Below, piece after piece: positions 43,060-50,357 of a stretch of DNA of 64,000 bases. The notes below the pieces were generated by a model. The model worked only from the letters and a program-made list of their open reading frames with translations, was not told where the DNA came from and did not search any database. Position 1 is the first letter of the stretch. The number at the start of each line of letters is the position of its first letter. The stretch comes from JAGVGT01 sp963807225 (GTDB lineage: Bacteria; Desulfobacterota; Desulfobulbia; Desulfobulbales; JAGXFP01): assembly GCA_963807225.1 (NCBI GenBank), contig CAWEAD010000005.1, forward strand, positions 1,364,001 through 1,428,000, in the 5' to 3' direction. A program made the translations under genes and the position numbers.

Positions 43060-45294
43060 ATGCGTCTTAATCATATGCTGAAAAGGTTCGCTGTAGTCCT
43101 GCTGCTCTTTACCTGGAGTTGCGCCGACCTGGGGCCGGGGACCGGGAATGCCTTCGATCTGGCCGCGATCAGTAATACCATCGAAAAACCGGCCGGAAAA
43201 GAAGCGGCGGTAGACAGCGGACCGGGGGTCAATCCGGCCGAGGAAGCGTCCAAGGCGGCGCCGGTCAGGGATCTCGAAAGCAAGGGTGACGCCGGCAACC
43301 CTTACTTAAAGAAGCTCCCGGAGATCGGCCAGCCGGCAACGCCGGTGTCCCTCTCCGGTGAGGGGGTGCTGTTGAATTTCGATAACGCCGACATCTACGA
43401 GGTGATTCAGGTCATCACCGAGCTTCTCGACTTGAACTACATTATCGATCCCCAGGTCAAAGGCTTGGTGAACATCCGTTCCGGTCGGAAAATCCCCCTG
43501 AATCAACTCTTCTCGGTCTTCAAGAAACTGCTCAATATCAACGGATTGGATATCCGCAGCGAAGGTGAGTACAACTACATTTATCAGACCCAGGGCAAAT
43601 CCACCCCGCAAAAAGTTTTCGGATACGGTCAGGTTGGCGAGTTGAAGGAGTCGCCGGATTTGGTCATCCAGATCATTCCGGTCATGCACCTGCCGGCCGA
43701 AGAGGCCAAGAAGCTGCTGGAGCCGTATAAATCCGAGCAGGGCTCGATCGACACCCTGGACAACCCCAACACCCTTTTCATCAGCGATTATGAAAGCAAG
43801 GTCATGGATATGATGACGATCCTGGCCAAGCTCGATATCTCGCCGCTGTCCACCATGAAGCTCAGGATGGTCCGGGTCGACAAGGCCCCGCTCTACGACC
43901 TGCGCGACGAATTGACCGAAATTCTCAACGCCTTGAAAATCAACAAGCAGGGGCATGAAGGCGTCACCGTCATGTCTCTGGAGCGGGTCAACTCCCTGCT
44001 GCTGATCAGCGCCAACCAGGAGTTGCTGGACAGCGCCACCCGCTGGATCACCGAACTGGACGAGGTACCCAGCCAGGGACGGGACAATATTTATATCTAC
44101 AACGTCAGGAATTCGGTGGCCTCGGAACTGGCCGGGCTGGTTAACGATCTGATCAGCAACCAGCCGAACGCCGCCACCAAAAAGTCGTCGTTCAAATCGG
44201 CTATCAACTCCGCGACCGGGGCGGGCATGGACGAGGCGGCGAATCGCTCCACCCTGTCGCAGCCCACTCCGGCGCCGACCCCGGCGGTGGTGAAAACCGG
44301 CAGGGGAGTGGGCCTCAAGGCCGGCGAGGTCGGGGCCGGCTTGCGCTTTGCCGGAGAGCCGGCGCTGATCGCCGATGACAGCCGCAACATCATCCTGCTG
44401 CGGGCCCTGCCCCCAGATTACAGCCGGCTGGTCAAGCTCCTGGAACGGCTCGACAATATGCCCCGCCAGGTTTTGATCGAGGTGATGGTCGCCGAGGTTT
44501 CCCTGTCCGACTCCTGGTCGATGGGCGTTGAATGGGCTCTGCACAAGCAGAGCACCATCGACGGGCGCACCTACAGCAATAATTTTGCCAACAATATCAA
44601 AGACCTGAGCGGCAGCACCACCCCAGCCGAAATCGGCACCAACGCCGTCGGTTTGACCTATACGGTGCTGAACTCGGCCGGGGAGGTGGCCGGGATGCTC
44701 AACGCCATCGCCGACAACAACGATCTTTCCATCCTCTCCTCGCCCCAGGTCATGGTGCTTAACAACGAGACCGCCACGGTCAACGTCGGCGAGCAGGTGC
44801 CGATCGTCACCAGCCAGACCGGCGATATCAGCTCCACAACCCCCACTACCGTCAATCAAACCATCCAGTACAAGGACACCGGCGTTATTCTCAAGGTGAC
44901 ACCCAAGATCAACTATGACGGGATCATCATCCTCGACATCAATCAGCAGGTCAGTTCGGCTTCGGAGAATAATCTGGGCGGCAGCACCTCGCCGAAGATT
45001 TCCAACCGGGAGCTTTCCACCAAGCTGGCGGTGCGTGACGGTCAGACCATTTTCATGGGCGGGCTGATTTCCAACAACGTCAACAATGTCGAAAGCGGAG
45101 TGCCGCTGCTGAAGGATATCCCTTTGCTGGGTTGGCTCTTCAAGTATCAGCAGGAGAAAAAGGACAAGAAAGAGCTCCTGGTGATGATCACCCCCTATGT
45201 CATCGAATCGGAAGACGTTCTCGGCCAGTATACCAAGAGCTTCAACGAGAAGATGGACGGGTTCCGCAAACGCCTGAACGGCAAGGAGAAATAA
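43060..45294 (+). CDS. gspD: type II secretion outer membrane secretin
   Basis: A 744-residue secretin forming the outer membrane gate. An N-terminal signal sequence (FAVVLLLFTWSC) may end in a lipid-modified Cys, although the lipobox is not ideal. The N0 domain (GVLLNFDNADIYEVIQVITE) and N1-N3 repeats (VIQIIPVMHLPAEEAKKLLE, SLERVNSLLLISANQELLDS) precede the C-terminal secretin core. The core has LIEVMVAEVSLSDSWSMGVE, LSILSSPQVMVLNNETATVN and VGEQVPIVTSQTGD. A low-complexity Ala/Pro linker lies within N3 (about 380-430). It closes the E-F-H-J-I-K-L-M-C-D order. Confidence 0.93.
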   Translation: MRLNHMLKRFAVVLLLFTWSCADLGPGTGNAFDLAAISNTIEKPAGKEAAVDSGPGVNPAEEASKAAPVRDLESKGDAGNPYLKKLPEIGQPATPVSLSGEGVLLNFDNADIYEVIQVITELLDLNYIIDPQVKGLVNIRSGRKIPLNQLFSVFKKLLNINGLDIRSEGEYNYIYQTQGKSTPQKVFGYGQVGELKESPDLVIQIIPVMHLPAEEAKKLLEPYKSEQGSIDTLDNPNTLFISDYESKVMDMMTILAKLDISPLSTMKLRMVRVDKAPLYDLRDELTEILNALKINKQGHEGVTVMSLERVNSLLLISANQELLDSATRWITELDEVPSQGRDNIYIYNVRNSVASELAGLVNDLISNQPNAATKKSSFKSAINSATGAGMDEAANRSTLSQPTPAPTPAVVKTGRGVGLKAGEVGAGLRFAGEPALIADDSRNIILLRALPPDYSRLVKLLERLDNMPRQVLIEVMVAEVSLSDSWSMGVEWALHKQSTIDGRTYSNNFANNIKDLSGSTTPAEIGTNAVGLTYTVLNSAGEVAGMLNAIADNNDLSILSSPQVMVLNNETATVNVGEQVPIVTSQTGDISSTTPTTVNQTIQYKDTGVILKVTPKINYDGIIILDINQQVSSASENNLGGSTSPKISNRELSTKLAVRDGQTIFMGGLISNNVNNVESGVPLLKDIPLLGWLFKYQQEKKDKKELLVMITPYVIESEDVLGQYTKSFNEKMDGFRKRLNGKEK

Positions 45295-45300
45295 GAGAGA

Positions 45301-45633
45301 ATGCGCCAGCTGGTAATAGACGATCTGTCGCCCCAGGAACGGGATAACCTGGAACACTATCTGAAACGTACCCTGGGGTCGGGACAGATCGAGGGGATGT
45401 TCTGGCTGCGAGTGCCGGATGATCTGCTGGGTGAGGCTCAGCAAGGCCATGGTCCCTGCGGCCCCTTCCATTTCGGCATCGAGTTGAGCCGGGCGCATCT
45501 TTCCTTCGAACTGTTGATCCGCAACCAGGCCAACCTGCACTGCTCCTGCATCGCATATGCCACCAAGGCCCAGCGCGATTTTCTCTTTCGCTACGTCGAC
45601 GAAATGCTGGCCGAAGAACAGATCCGCGCCTGA
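45301..45633 (+). CDS. 110-residue conserved-looking protein at the end of the gsp operon, unknown function
   Basis: The gene begins six bases after the gspD stop, so it is co-transcribed. The product is soluble, mixed alpha/beta, with no signal peptide or membrane helix. It contains four cysteines in its middle (GPCGPFHFGIELSRAHLSFE and NLHCSCIAYATKAQRDFLFR), but no recognised metal-site spacing. I do not recognise the family. It could be an accessory factor of secretion or an unrelated passenger gene. Confidence 0.65.
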   Translation: MRQLVIDDLSPQERDNLEHYLKRTLGSGQIEGMFWLRVPDDLLGEAQQGHGPCGPFHFGIELSRAHLSFELLIRNQANLHCSCIAYATKAQRDFLFRYVDEMLAEEQIRA

Positions 45634-45660
45634 AGTTTCCGCAACACTGAAACCAATATA

Positions 45661-45690
45661 AGCCCGGACCGCGCAAGCGAGGTCCGGGCT
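45661..45690 (+). terminator. GC-rich hairpin ending the gsp operon
   Basis: A perfect 10-bp stem (AGCCCGGACC at 45661-45670 and GGTCCGGGCT at 45681-45690) lies 28 bases after the last gene of the secretion operon. No T-run follows, so termination would be Rho-assisted or the hairpin may protect the 3' end. Confidence 0.5.
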
Positions 45691-45762
45691 GGGATCAACC
45701 CACGACCGAGCCGGAATGTTATGAATTCTTCCATGGTAAAATGCGAATTAATTGTGCAGTTC

Positions 45763-45778
45763 CCCCGATAAAGTGGAC
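45763..45778 (+). repeat. left copy of a 16-bp direct repeat bordering the AT-rich island
   Basis: CCCCGATAAAGTGGAC matches CCCCGGTTTAGTGGAC at 47524-47539 in 13 of 16 positions and in the same orientation. The motif resembles terminal sequences of some IS3-family elements. It lies where composition changes from GC-rich to AT-rich. Confidence 0.45.
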
Positions 45779-45807
45779 GTTATGTTTCCAATAAGTAAGG
45801 TACTGAA

Positions 45808-46041
45808 ATGAAACATTTTAGCTTGGGTTCAATTATAGTAATAGTTACAACCTTTATTTTTTTTGGCGTGGCTTTGTTTACTACTGGTTTTACCCATGAT
45901 TTATTGTTGGAAGCTGGTGTCTTTTTGGTCTCTGTGAAACTTATCATAATGTCTTACAACATAAGCGTGACATCAATGAATATCCAGTGTGAACTTGAAG
46001 AAATAAAAAAATTACTGAATAACAACAAAGAAAGTACATAG
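45808..46041 (+). CDS. 77-residue two-span membrane protein in the AT-rich island
   Basis: A small hydrophobic protein with two predicted membrane segments (SIIVIVTTFIFFGVALFTTG and LLLEAGVFLVSVKLIIMSY) and a charged tail (CELEEIKKLLNNNKEST). Codon use is AT-rich, unlike all surrounding chromosomal genes. I do not recognise it. Small membrane proteins of this kind are common as integron cassette cargo. Confidence 0.5.
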   Translation: MKHFSLGSIIVIVTTFIFFGVALFTTGFTHDLLLEAGVFLVSVKLIIMSYNISVTSMNIQCELEEIKKLLNNNKEST

Positions 46042-46129
46042 GAAAAGAATTAATGCTGACTTGAATATCATCTGGGTGCTTATCGTGCAAGAGTTTGGTC
46101 AGCTGCTTATTTAGGTCGTTAACCCTCTT

Positions 46130-46528
46130 ATGAGTAGACAAACATTTCACCGAAAATTTTTATTTTATGCGGTTCCTGTTACGGGCATGATAGGTTCCAT
46201 ATTATTTGCATTAAATTCAAACCAGTCTTTAGGGATACAATATTTTAATTCACTGGTTCTTTCATTCATCTTGGGTTGTGTGCTTTCAATTTACGCATTT
46301 TTTGCAGCTTGGTTTTACACTGATTACAGAATCAAGGTGGGAGTCATGAGTTTTTCCCTTACTCTCTTTGTGTCAGTAATATCGTTAATTGCCGTTGTGG
46401 CAGTCACAACCAGTAGCGCTAGCACTACAACCAAATTATTTACGGCAATAATATTCTTGTCAGTTAATTTGGTGTTAATTTCAGTTATGAATTACTCCGC
46501 TAATAAAAAACAAAATATTAGGGGTTAA
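46130..46528 (+). CDS. 132-residue four-span membrane protein, probable gene cassette cargo
   Basis: A small polytopic membrane protein with four hydrophobic segments (FLFYAVPVTGMIGSILFAL, YFNSLVLSFILGCVLSIYAF, SFSLTLFVSVISLIAVVAV and TAIIFLSVNLVLISVMNY). It is strongly AT-rich. The TAA stop falls inside GGTTAAC, the first box of an attC-like site, the arrangement usual in integron gene cassettes. Function unknown. Confidence 0.55.
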   Translation: MSRQTFHRKFLFYAVPVTGMIGSILFALNSNQSLGIQYFNSLVLSFILGCVLSIYAFFAAWFYTDYRIKVGVMSFSLTLFVSVISLIAVVAVTTSSASTTTKLFTAIIFLSVNLVLISVMNYSANKKQNIRG

Positions 46529-46615
46529 CAAACGTTCCGAGAGGGACGCAGTTAACGCCTGCGGTACTGAAGCGGTCAAGTTTTTGGGCCGCGCCCCTCA
46601 AGCAAAGCGTTGTGT
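46523..46615 (+). other. attC-like integron recombination site
   Basis: The site begins GGTTAACAAACG (46523-46534) and ends AGCGTTGTGT (46606-46615), matching the outer boxes of VCR-type attC sites (TAACAAACG ... GCGTTRTG). An inner box GAGGG (46541-46545) pairs with CCCTC (46595-46599), and AGCGG (46571-46575) with CCGC (46589-46592). The length of about 93 bases, the position right at the end of a small AT-rich gene, and all flanking genes on the same strand fit a cassette boundary. No integrase gene is in the window. Confidence 0.6.
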
Positions 46616-46675
46616 GTAAAAAAATAACTCTCAGTTAATTCAACGCTTGTTTTTCTGGTTGCTAATTGCTATTAT

Positions 46676-46936
46676 TTGACTGTGTACAAGATAACTTTTA
46701 GCAAAAATGCCGACAAAGCATTAAGGCGCATGCCACGAAATCAAGCGGTGATTGTAGCCAACAAAATCAAGCAATTGGCCACAAATCCCGTTGAAATGCG
46801 CAATGTTAAAAAATTAACCAACCATCCTGGATTTAGGCTTCGAGTTGGTGATTGGCGTATTGTTTATACGGTGAATGACAACGAATTATTGATTCACGTT
46901 ATAAACGTCAAACCCAGAGGGGAGGTATACAAATGA
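46676..46936 (+). CDS. RelE/ParE-family toxin
   Basis: An 86-residue basic protein of the RelE superfamily, probably an mRNA interferase. It begins YKITFSKNADKALRRMPRNQ and has the family C-terminal strand motif HPGFRLRVGDWRIVYTVNDN followed by LLIHVINVKPRGEVYK, including the conserved Arg and Tyr. The start is a TTG at 46676 or a GTG two codons later; no clear ribosome site is seen. Its TGA overlaps the antitoxin ATG (ATGA). The toxin-first order is typical of HigBA and RelE/XRE pairs. It is AT-rich. Confidence 0.82.
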   Translation: MTVYKITFSKNADKALRRMPRNQAVIVANKIKQLATNPVEMRNVKKLTNHPGFRLRVGDWRIVYTVNDNELLIHVINVKPRGEVYK

Positions 46937-47304
46937 ACGTTCAAATTATCGAAAAAAATGGGAAACCAGAATGGGCTGTAATCCCCTTCAGCGAGTACAA
47001 AAAATTTCAAGAGGCTCTGGAGGACGCTGAAGATATAAAAGATATTGAAACAAATATGAAAGCCCTAAGTGAGGGTGCGGAAATCGCAATTCCAGGCGAA
47101 ATAACCTTTGCCATTTTAGAGGGCACGAATCCTATCAGAGCTTGGAGAGAGTATAAACATATCAAAATGAATGAGTTGGCAAAAAAAGTCGGAATCAGTC
47201 CGGCTTATTTATCACAAATAGAGAACAACAAACGCAATCCAACCGTAGATACACTTAAAAATATTGCTCAAGAACTCGGCGTTGACATTGATAATCTTAT
47301 CTAG
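46933..47304 (+). CDS. XRE-family helix-turn-helix antitoxin
   Basis: A 123-residue antitoxin. The first roughly 45 residues (MNVQIIEKNGKPEWAVIPFS and EYKKFQEALEDAEDIKDIE) resemble the N-terminal part of Phd/YefM-like antitoxins. The C-terminal half is a Cro/CI-type helix-turn-helix (MNELAKKVGISPAYLSQIEN, then NPTVDTLKNIAQELGVDID). It would neutralise the upstream toxin and repress the operon. It is coupled to the toxin gene by ATGA. The composition is AT-rich like the rest of the island. Confidence 0.85.
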   Translation: MNVQIIEKNGKPEWAVIPFSEYKKFQEALEDAEDIKDIETNMKALSEGAEIAIPGEITFAILEGTNPIRAWREYKHIKMNELAKKVGISPAYLSQIENNKRNPTVDTLKNIAQELGVDIDNLI

Positions 47305-47523
47305 ATCAACCTAATATGCTGATATTAATACAAAAAACTACACAACAAGACGCTACCTTAAGACGAAGTTAGTCAAGCCTCTCGTGTAGAAAAGTAAAAA
47401 GTACGGAAAGTCCTCCTGCAAATCCGGTAATTCCGTTCGCGACTGGCCATACTACCATCAGTTCGGTCCTCACGCAGTATCGCGGGATAGCCATACTTTA
47501 TCGGCCATGCCGTGAACATCCAA

Positions 47524-47539
47524 CCCCGGTTTAGTGGAC
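47524..47539 (+). repeat. right copy of a 16-bp direct repeat bordering the AT-rich island
   Basis: CCCCGGTTTAGTGGAC, same orientation as the copy at 45763-45778, 1761 bases apart. It marks the return to GC-rich DNA just before the next gene. The intervening 47305-47523 stretch holds no gene that I can support, only a weak hairpin (CTACAC/GTGTAG at 47338 and 47384). Confidence 0.45.
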
Positions 47540-47555
47540 ATACTGAAAACCGAAA

Positions 47556-48461
47556 ATGAAACTCACAACAACACAAAAGATAGTGAGATCATCGCTGGGA
47601 GTCCTGGTGGCGGTATTGCTTTTCATCTCCCCCGGCTTACGGCTCCCCGTCTTGGACAGCACGACCGACGTTTACTTTAGTGAGGCAATATCCAAGGCCG
47701 GGGTTGCTTATGCGACCTGCCGGGTGATCAATGCCTCGGTTTCGATCGCGAAGGATTCAAGCCTGAATCTGGAACCGGCCGGCGTCGGGGTGACGTTGGC
47801 TGTCGGGCAGGCCTTGGACCCGATTGATGATATGATCGAACGAGTTTCCGATGTGCTGGTGACGGCGATCACCTCATTGGGGGTACAGAAGCTGGCCTTC
47901 GAGATCGGGGTGGAGATTTTACCCCGGATCCTGGCCATGGTTCTTTTGCTCTTTTCTATTTTAATCTGGCTCGAAAACGACAAACCGGCTAGAGCCCAAA
48001 AAACCTTAGTCAGGTTTATGTTATTGATTTTAGTAACCAGATTTGCTCTGCCGATCTCGGCTGTTGCCAACAACTACATCCAGGATAATTTTTTCGCGGA
48101 GAAAATATCGAATGCCAATCAAGAACTGGCTCTTGGGGCGGCGGAACTTGATAAATTGATGCAGTTTACCCTGCCGGAAATTGACGGGATATTGGGGACA
48201 ATCAAGAATAACGCCTCGTTCATTCAGCGCAAATCAATCGAATTCAAGAATGCGATTGTGGCCACCGTCAACAACGCCGGCAGTATTGTCGATAACCTCT
48301 TGAAGCTGGCCTTTCTCTATGTCGGCGTTTTTCTGATTCAGGTTATTGCTTTGCCGATTATGGTCTTTTATCTGCTGGCAAAATTTACCAACAGTTTATT
48401 CGACACCAACTATTCGGTAATGGTGCATCATGCGACAGACTCAGAGAATGATACTGTTTAA
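47556..48461 (+). CDS. 301-residue membrane protein of unknown function
   Basis: The product starts MKLTTTQKIVRSSLGVLVAV with a first membrane helix. It has a periplasmic-looking stretch, two central helices (ILPRILAMVLLLFSILIWLE and LVRFMLLILVTRFALPISA), a helical loop of about 80 residues (NQELALGAAELDKLMQFTLP) and a final helix (LLKLAFLYVGVFLIQVIALP). I recognise no family. Its composition is intermediate between the AT-rich island and the GC-rich chromosome, suggesting either an older acquisition or a native gene next to the insertion. Confidence 0.65.
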   Translation: MKLTTTQKIVRSSLGVLVAVLLFISPGLRLPVLDSTTDVYFSEAISKAGVAYATCRVINASVSIAKDSSLNLEPAGVGVTLAVGQALDPIDDMIERVSDVLVTAITSLGVQKLAFEIGVEILPRILAMVLLLFSILIWLENDKPARAQKTLVRFMLLILVTRFALPISAVANNYIQDNFFAEKISNANQELALGAAELDKLMQFTLPEIDGILGTIKNNASFIQRKSIEFKNAIVATVNNAGSIVDNLLKLAFLYVGVFLIQVIALPIMVFYLLAKFTNSLFDTNYSVMVHHATDSENDTV

Positions 48462-48488
48462 CAGAGCGATCCGCTCGGTGCCCATCGC

Positions 48489-48650
48489 TTACACCGATTT
48501 ATCGCGTTCGGCAGCAAACGGGTTAAGAATTCGCCCCGTCATTCCGCACCACCAGCCGATCCATCCATAGCCCAGCGAACTACTCTCAACCAAGGCCTGG
48601 GCGATCTTGTCAATCGTTCTTGAGCTACTTGCGCCACCTAGTTGTCTTCA
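48489..48650 (-). pseudogene. possible 3' remnant of a protein-coding gene
   Basis: On the minus strand an open frame without a usable start reads DKIAQALVESSSLGYGWIGW and continues WCGMTGRILNPFAAERDKSV to a TAA at 48491-48489. It is bounded upstream by an in-frame TGA. The sequence looks like genuine coding sequence, but I cannot name it. This lies in the 379-base stretch 48462-48840, which has no intact gene. Confidence 0.25.
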
Positions 48651-48771
48651 ATTTTCTATAGGGTGGAAGCGGTGGCAGGCGTTTCGTGGCCGGAGGTTGT
48701 TGCGGTTCTGGCTTGATTCAGTCATGGATATCCCGAGTTCCGCCGGTGCGAGCAAGCGGCCGGCAGAAAAT

Positions 48772-48812
48772 AAAAAAAGCCCGAACCAGGCAACGTGGTT
48801 CGGGCTTTTTTT
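48772..48812. terminator. bidirectional intrinsic terminator
   Basis: A perfect 11-bp stem (AGCCCGAACCA at 48778-48788 and TGGTTCGGGCT at 48796-48806) is flanked by an A-run on the left and a T-run on the right, so it can work on both strands. It ends the minus-strand tusA-dsrE operon 29 bases after its last stop. Confidence 0.88.
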
Positions 48813-48840
48813 ATCGCTTATTGGAAAAATCGGTCGAGAC

Positions 48841-49014
48841 TTACCACCAGCAGATGGTCTGGTCGGCGGCGAAGATCTTGTCGACCAGTTCATCGTAGTT
48901 GGGGGCGTCGACGTTCAGCTTGAAGCTGTCTGAATCGCGGTCTCGGGTGACGATCTCCACCAGTTTCTTGACGGTGGCATCGGGTTCGGAACGATATACA
49001 TTAAGAACTTTCAT
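48841..49014 (-). CDS. 57-residue protein of the sulfur cluster, possibly TusB/DsrH-like
   Basis: A very short gene with a good ribosome site (AGGGAGA) and ATG at 49014, ending TGG TGG TAA. The product begins MKVLNVYRSEPDATVKKLVE and ends DKIFAADQTICWW. The start resembles that of TusB/DsrH (ML-x-T-x-x-RSP), and a tryptophan-rich end is also typical of that family, but TusB is about 95 residues, so this would be a shortened relative. It carries one Cys close to the end. It is last in the tusA-dsrE-dsrF-like operon, 17 bases after its neighbour. A small cluster-specific protein unrelated to TusB is the alternative. Confidence 0.65.
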   Translation of the reverse strand: MKVLNVYRSEPDATVKKLVEIVTRDRDSDSFKLNVDAPNYDELVDKIFAADQTICWW

Positions 49015-49031
49015 GGCGGTTCTCCCTTTCC

Positions 49032-49337
49032 TTATTTAATGCCGTAAGGAATGACGATGGTCATTTCGCGCAGCTTCTCGCCCAATTCCTCGATGCTCAG
49101 GCTTTCGAAGCCGCAGGTCTCGACGTTGGCGGGTACGGTGGTGTAGATTTCGCCTTCCATATCACGCAGCATCTCGAGGCTTTCCTGCTGGTTCTCATCC
49201 AAGGCCGGTAACTCGGCATCCATCACCACGCCGTAGGAATACATGTTTTCAACCGCCAGGCCCAGAGCCGAACGAATGCCGTCCATGGCGTAATCCTTGT
49301 GCCGATACATGAAACAGACTTTTTTGTATTCTGACAT
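49032..49337 (-). CDS. DsrE/DsrF-like family protein (TusC-like), sulfur cluster
   Basis: A 101-residue soluble protein with an alpha/beta DsrE-like fold. It begins YKKVCFMYRHKDYAMDGIRS, and has ENMYSYGVVMDAELPALDEN and the C-terminal EELGEKLREMTIVIPYGIK. The N-terminal strand followed by a helix, and the late strand ending in a hydrophobic run, fit DsrF/TusC. Cysteines are at VCF and ETCGFES. It lies 12 bases after the dsrE-like gene. Its role would be transfer or scaffolding of protein-bound persulfide. Family assignment is moderate. Confidence 0.6.
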   Translation of the reverse strand: MSEYKKVCFMYRHKDYAMDGIRSALGLAVENMYSYGVVMDAELPALDENQQESLEMLRDMEGEIYTTVPANVETCGFESLSIEELGEKLREMTIVIPYGIK

Positions 49338-49349
49338 AGTCGTTCTCCC

Positions 49350-49664
49350 TTATAAGCTCAGGTAGCAGTCGTAGTCTTCGATGATGGCGCCGTGCTGGGC
49401 CTGGGTCGCCATTTTCTTGGGGTCCAGACCGGCCGGGACGTCATCGCGGCTGAAGCCCATCTTCTGGTAGCTGTCCACGCAGATGGCGACATCGTCGGCC
49501 AGCTTGCAGAGTTCGGGGAACTCGGGAAGCTTGGCATTCTTGGTTGCCGACCAGGTAAAGAAGACCTTGACCTTGGAACCCTTGGCCTTGGCCGCCTTGA
49601 CAATCCCCATGACGTGGCGGAAATTGTCGGGATTGGTGACGAATATACCTAAACTTTTTGCCAT
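49350..49664 (-). CDS. dsrE: DsrE-family sulfur carrier protein
   Basis: A 104-residue DsrE-type protein. It starts SLGIFVTNPDNFRHVMGIVK, and has KVKVFFTWSATKNAKL and the motif LADDVAICVDSYQKMGFSRD, where the Cys matches the persulfide-carrying Cys of DsrE/TusD followed by the usual helix and loop. AGGAGG precedes the ATG. It is second in the operon after tusA. DsrE accepts sulfane sulfur from TusA in known systems, so these two probably act as a relay in the cytoplasm. Confidence 0.75.
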   Translation of the reverse strand: MAKSLGIFVTNPDNFRHVMGIVKAAKAKGSKVKVFFTWSATKNAKLPEFPELCKLADDVAICVDSYQKMGFSRDDVPAGLDPKKMATQAQHGAIIEDYDCYLSL

Positions 49665-49770
49665 GTTAACCTCCTGTGAAAAAAGTGGTGGCGCAGAGGC
49701 CGGTCGACCGCTACGCCATAACGCCGCATTCAGGACGGGACTTCAGTTCCGTCGCTGAAACAGCGAACCA

Positions 49771-50028
49771 TCAACCCTTTTTGATGTAAAAGCGGAAAAA
49801 GCCGGTGTCCTCTTTTTCACCAATGAACTCATGGCCGCTACGTTCGGCCCAGCCGGGCAGATCGTTACGGGAACCCGGGTCGGTACCGAGAATCTCCAGG
49901 ACCTGGCCGGAAGCGATTTTGTCAATTTCCTTCTTGGTGCGCAACAGGGGCATGGGGCAGCTCAGGCCTTTGGCGTCAAGGGTCCGGTCCGCGGTAATTC
50001 CGTCAGGGGCAATTTTTACGTCGCTCAT
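49771..50028 (-). CDS. tusA: TusA-family sulfurtransferase
   Basis: An 85-residue sulfur carrier with the diagnostic motif LDAKGLSCPMPLLRTKKEID; the Cys of CPMP carries the persulfide. Start MSDVKIAPDGITADRTLDAK has AAGGAGGAG upstream. The frame is open 53 codons further, but that part is not conserved-looking. The first gene of the minus-strand sulfur operon, it is divergent from the YeeE/TsuA-type transporter. It probably accepts imported or enzymatically generated sulfane sulfur and passes it to DsrE. Confidence 0.92.
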   Translation of the reverse strand: MSDVKIAPDGITADRTLDAKGLSCPMPLLRTKKEIDKIASGQVLEILGTDPGSRNDLPGWAERSGHEFIGEKEDTGFFRFYIKKG

Positions 50029-50328
50029 ATACTCCTCCTTGGTTATTTGCTTGTGTTCGAAGGTTGGGGATAGAGGCTGCCGGAGCGGCCGTTTCTCGCC
50101 AAACCCCAAGTTTAGTTTGCAAATTGGAAACGCTAAGTTCTCTGATGAGTAGAAAAAATCTCTACCAAGATTCCAGAGGCCTGTCAAGTTGTAAATGAAT
50201 GATAATTCACTAACGGTAAACTCCTTGATAAACCTTGAAAAACCTCAAAGCCGGCAAGCCGCTTTGGCTTCGAGATAAATAGTAATTCCTGTCACATTGT
50301 GGTATCCGTTGCGGATGCTGCATGAAGC

Positions 50329-50357
50329 TTGACAAAAATTGGCGTCAAGAGTAAAGA
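50329..50357 (+). promoter_or_regulatory. possible promoter of the YeeE/TsuA-type gene
   Basis: TTGACA (50329-50334) is followed after 17 bases by TAAAGA (50352-50357), a perfect -35 with a poor -10. CTTGAC and GTCAAG also form an inverted repeat across it. It lies in the 442-base divergent gap 50029-50470 between tusA and the transporter; no other element is convincing there. Confidence 0.4.

Noticed and set aside
43306..45540. A 744-residue open frame on the minus strand opposite gspD
   Set aside because: It mirrors a real secretin gene in GC-rich DNA; its translation has no domain or membrane pattern, and no ribosome site precedes it.
46042..46129. A possible second attC between the two small membrane-protein genes
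   Set aside because: Only a weak GCTGAC/GTCAGC stem and a lone GTTAACC are present; no complementary outer box is found.
47338..47389. Hairpin CTACAC/GTGTAG after the antitoxin considered as an attC
   Set aside because: The boxes are too close together and lack inner pairing expected of attC.
48607..48933. A 108-residue plus-strand frame across the sulfur-cluster terminator
   Set aside because: It reads through a strong bidirectional terminator and antisense to the 57-residue gene; no conserved pattern.
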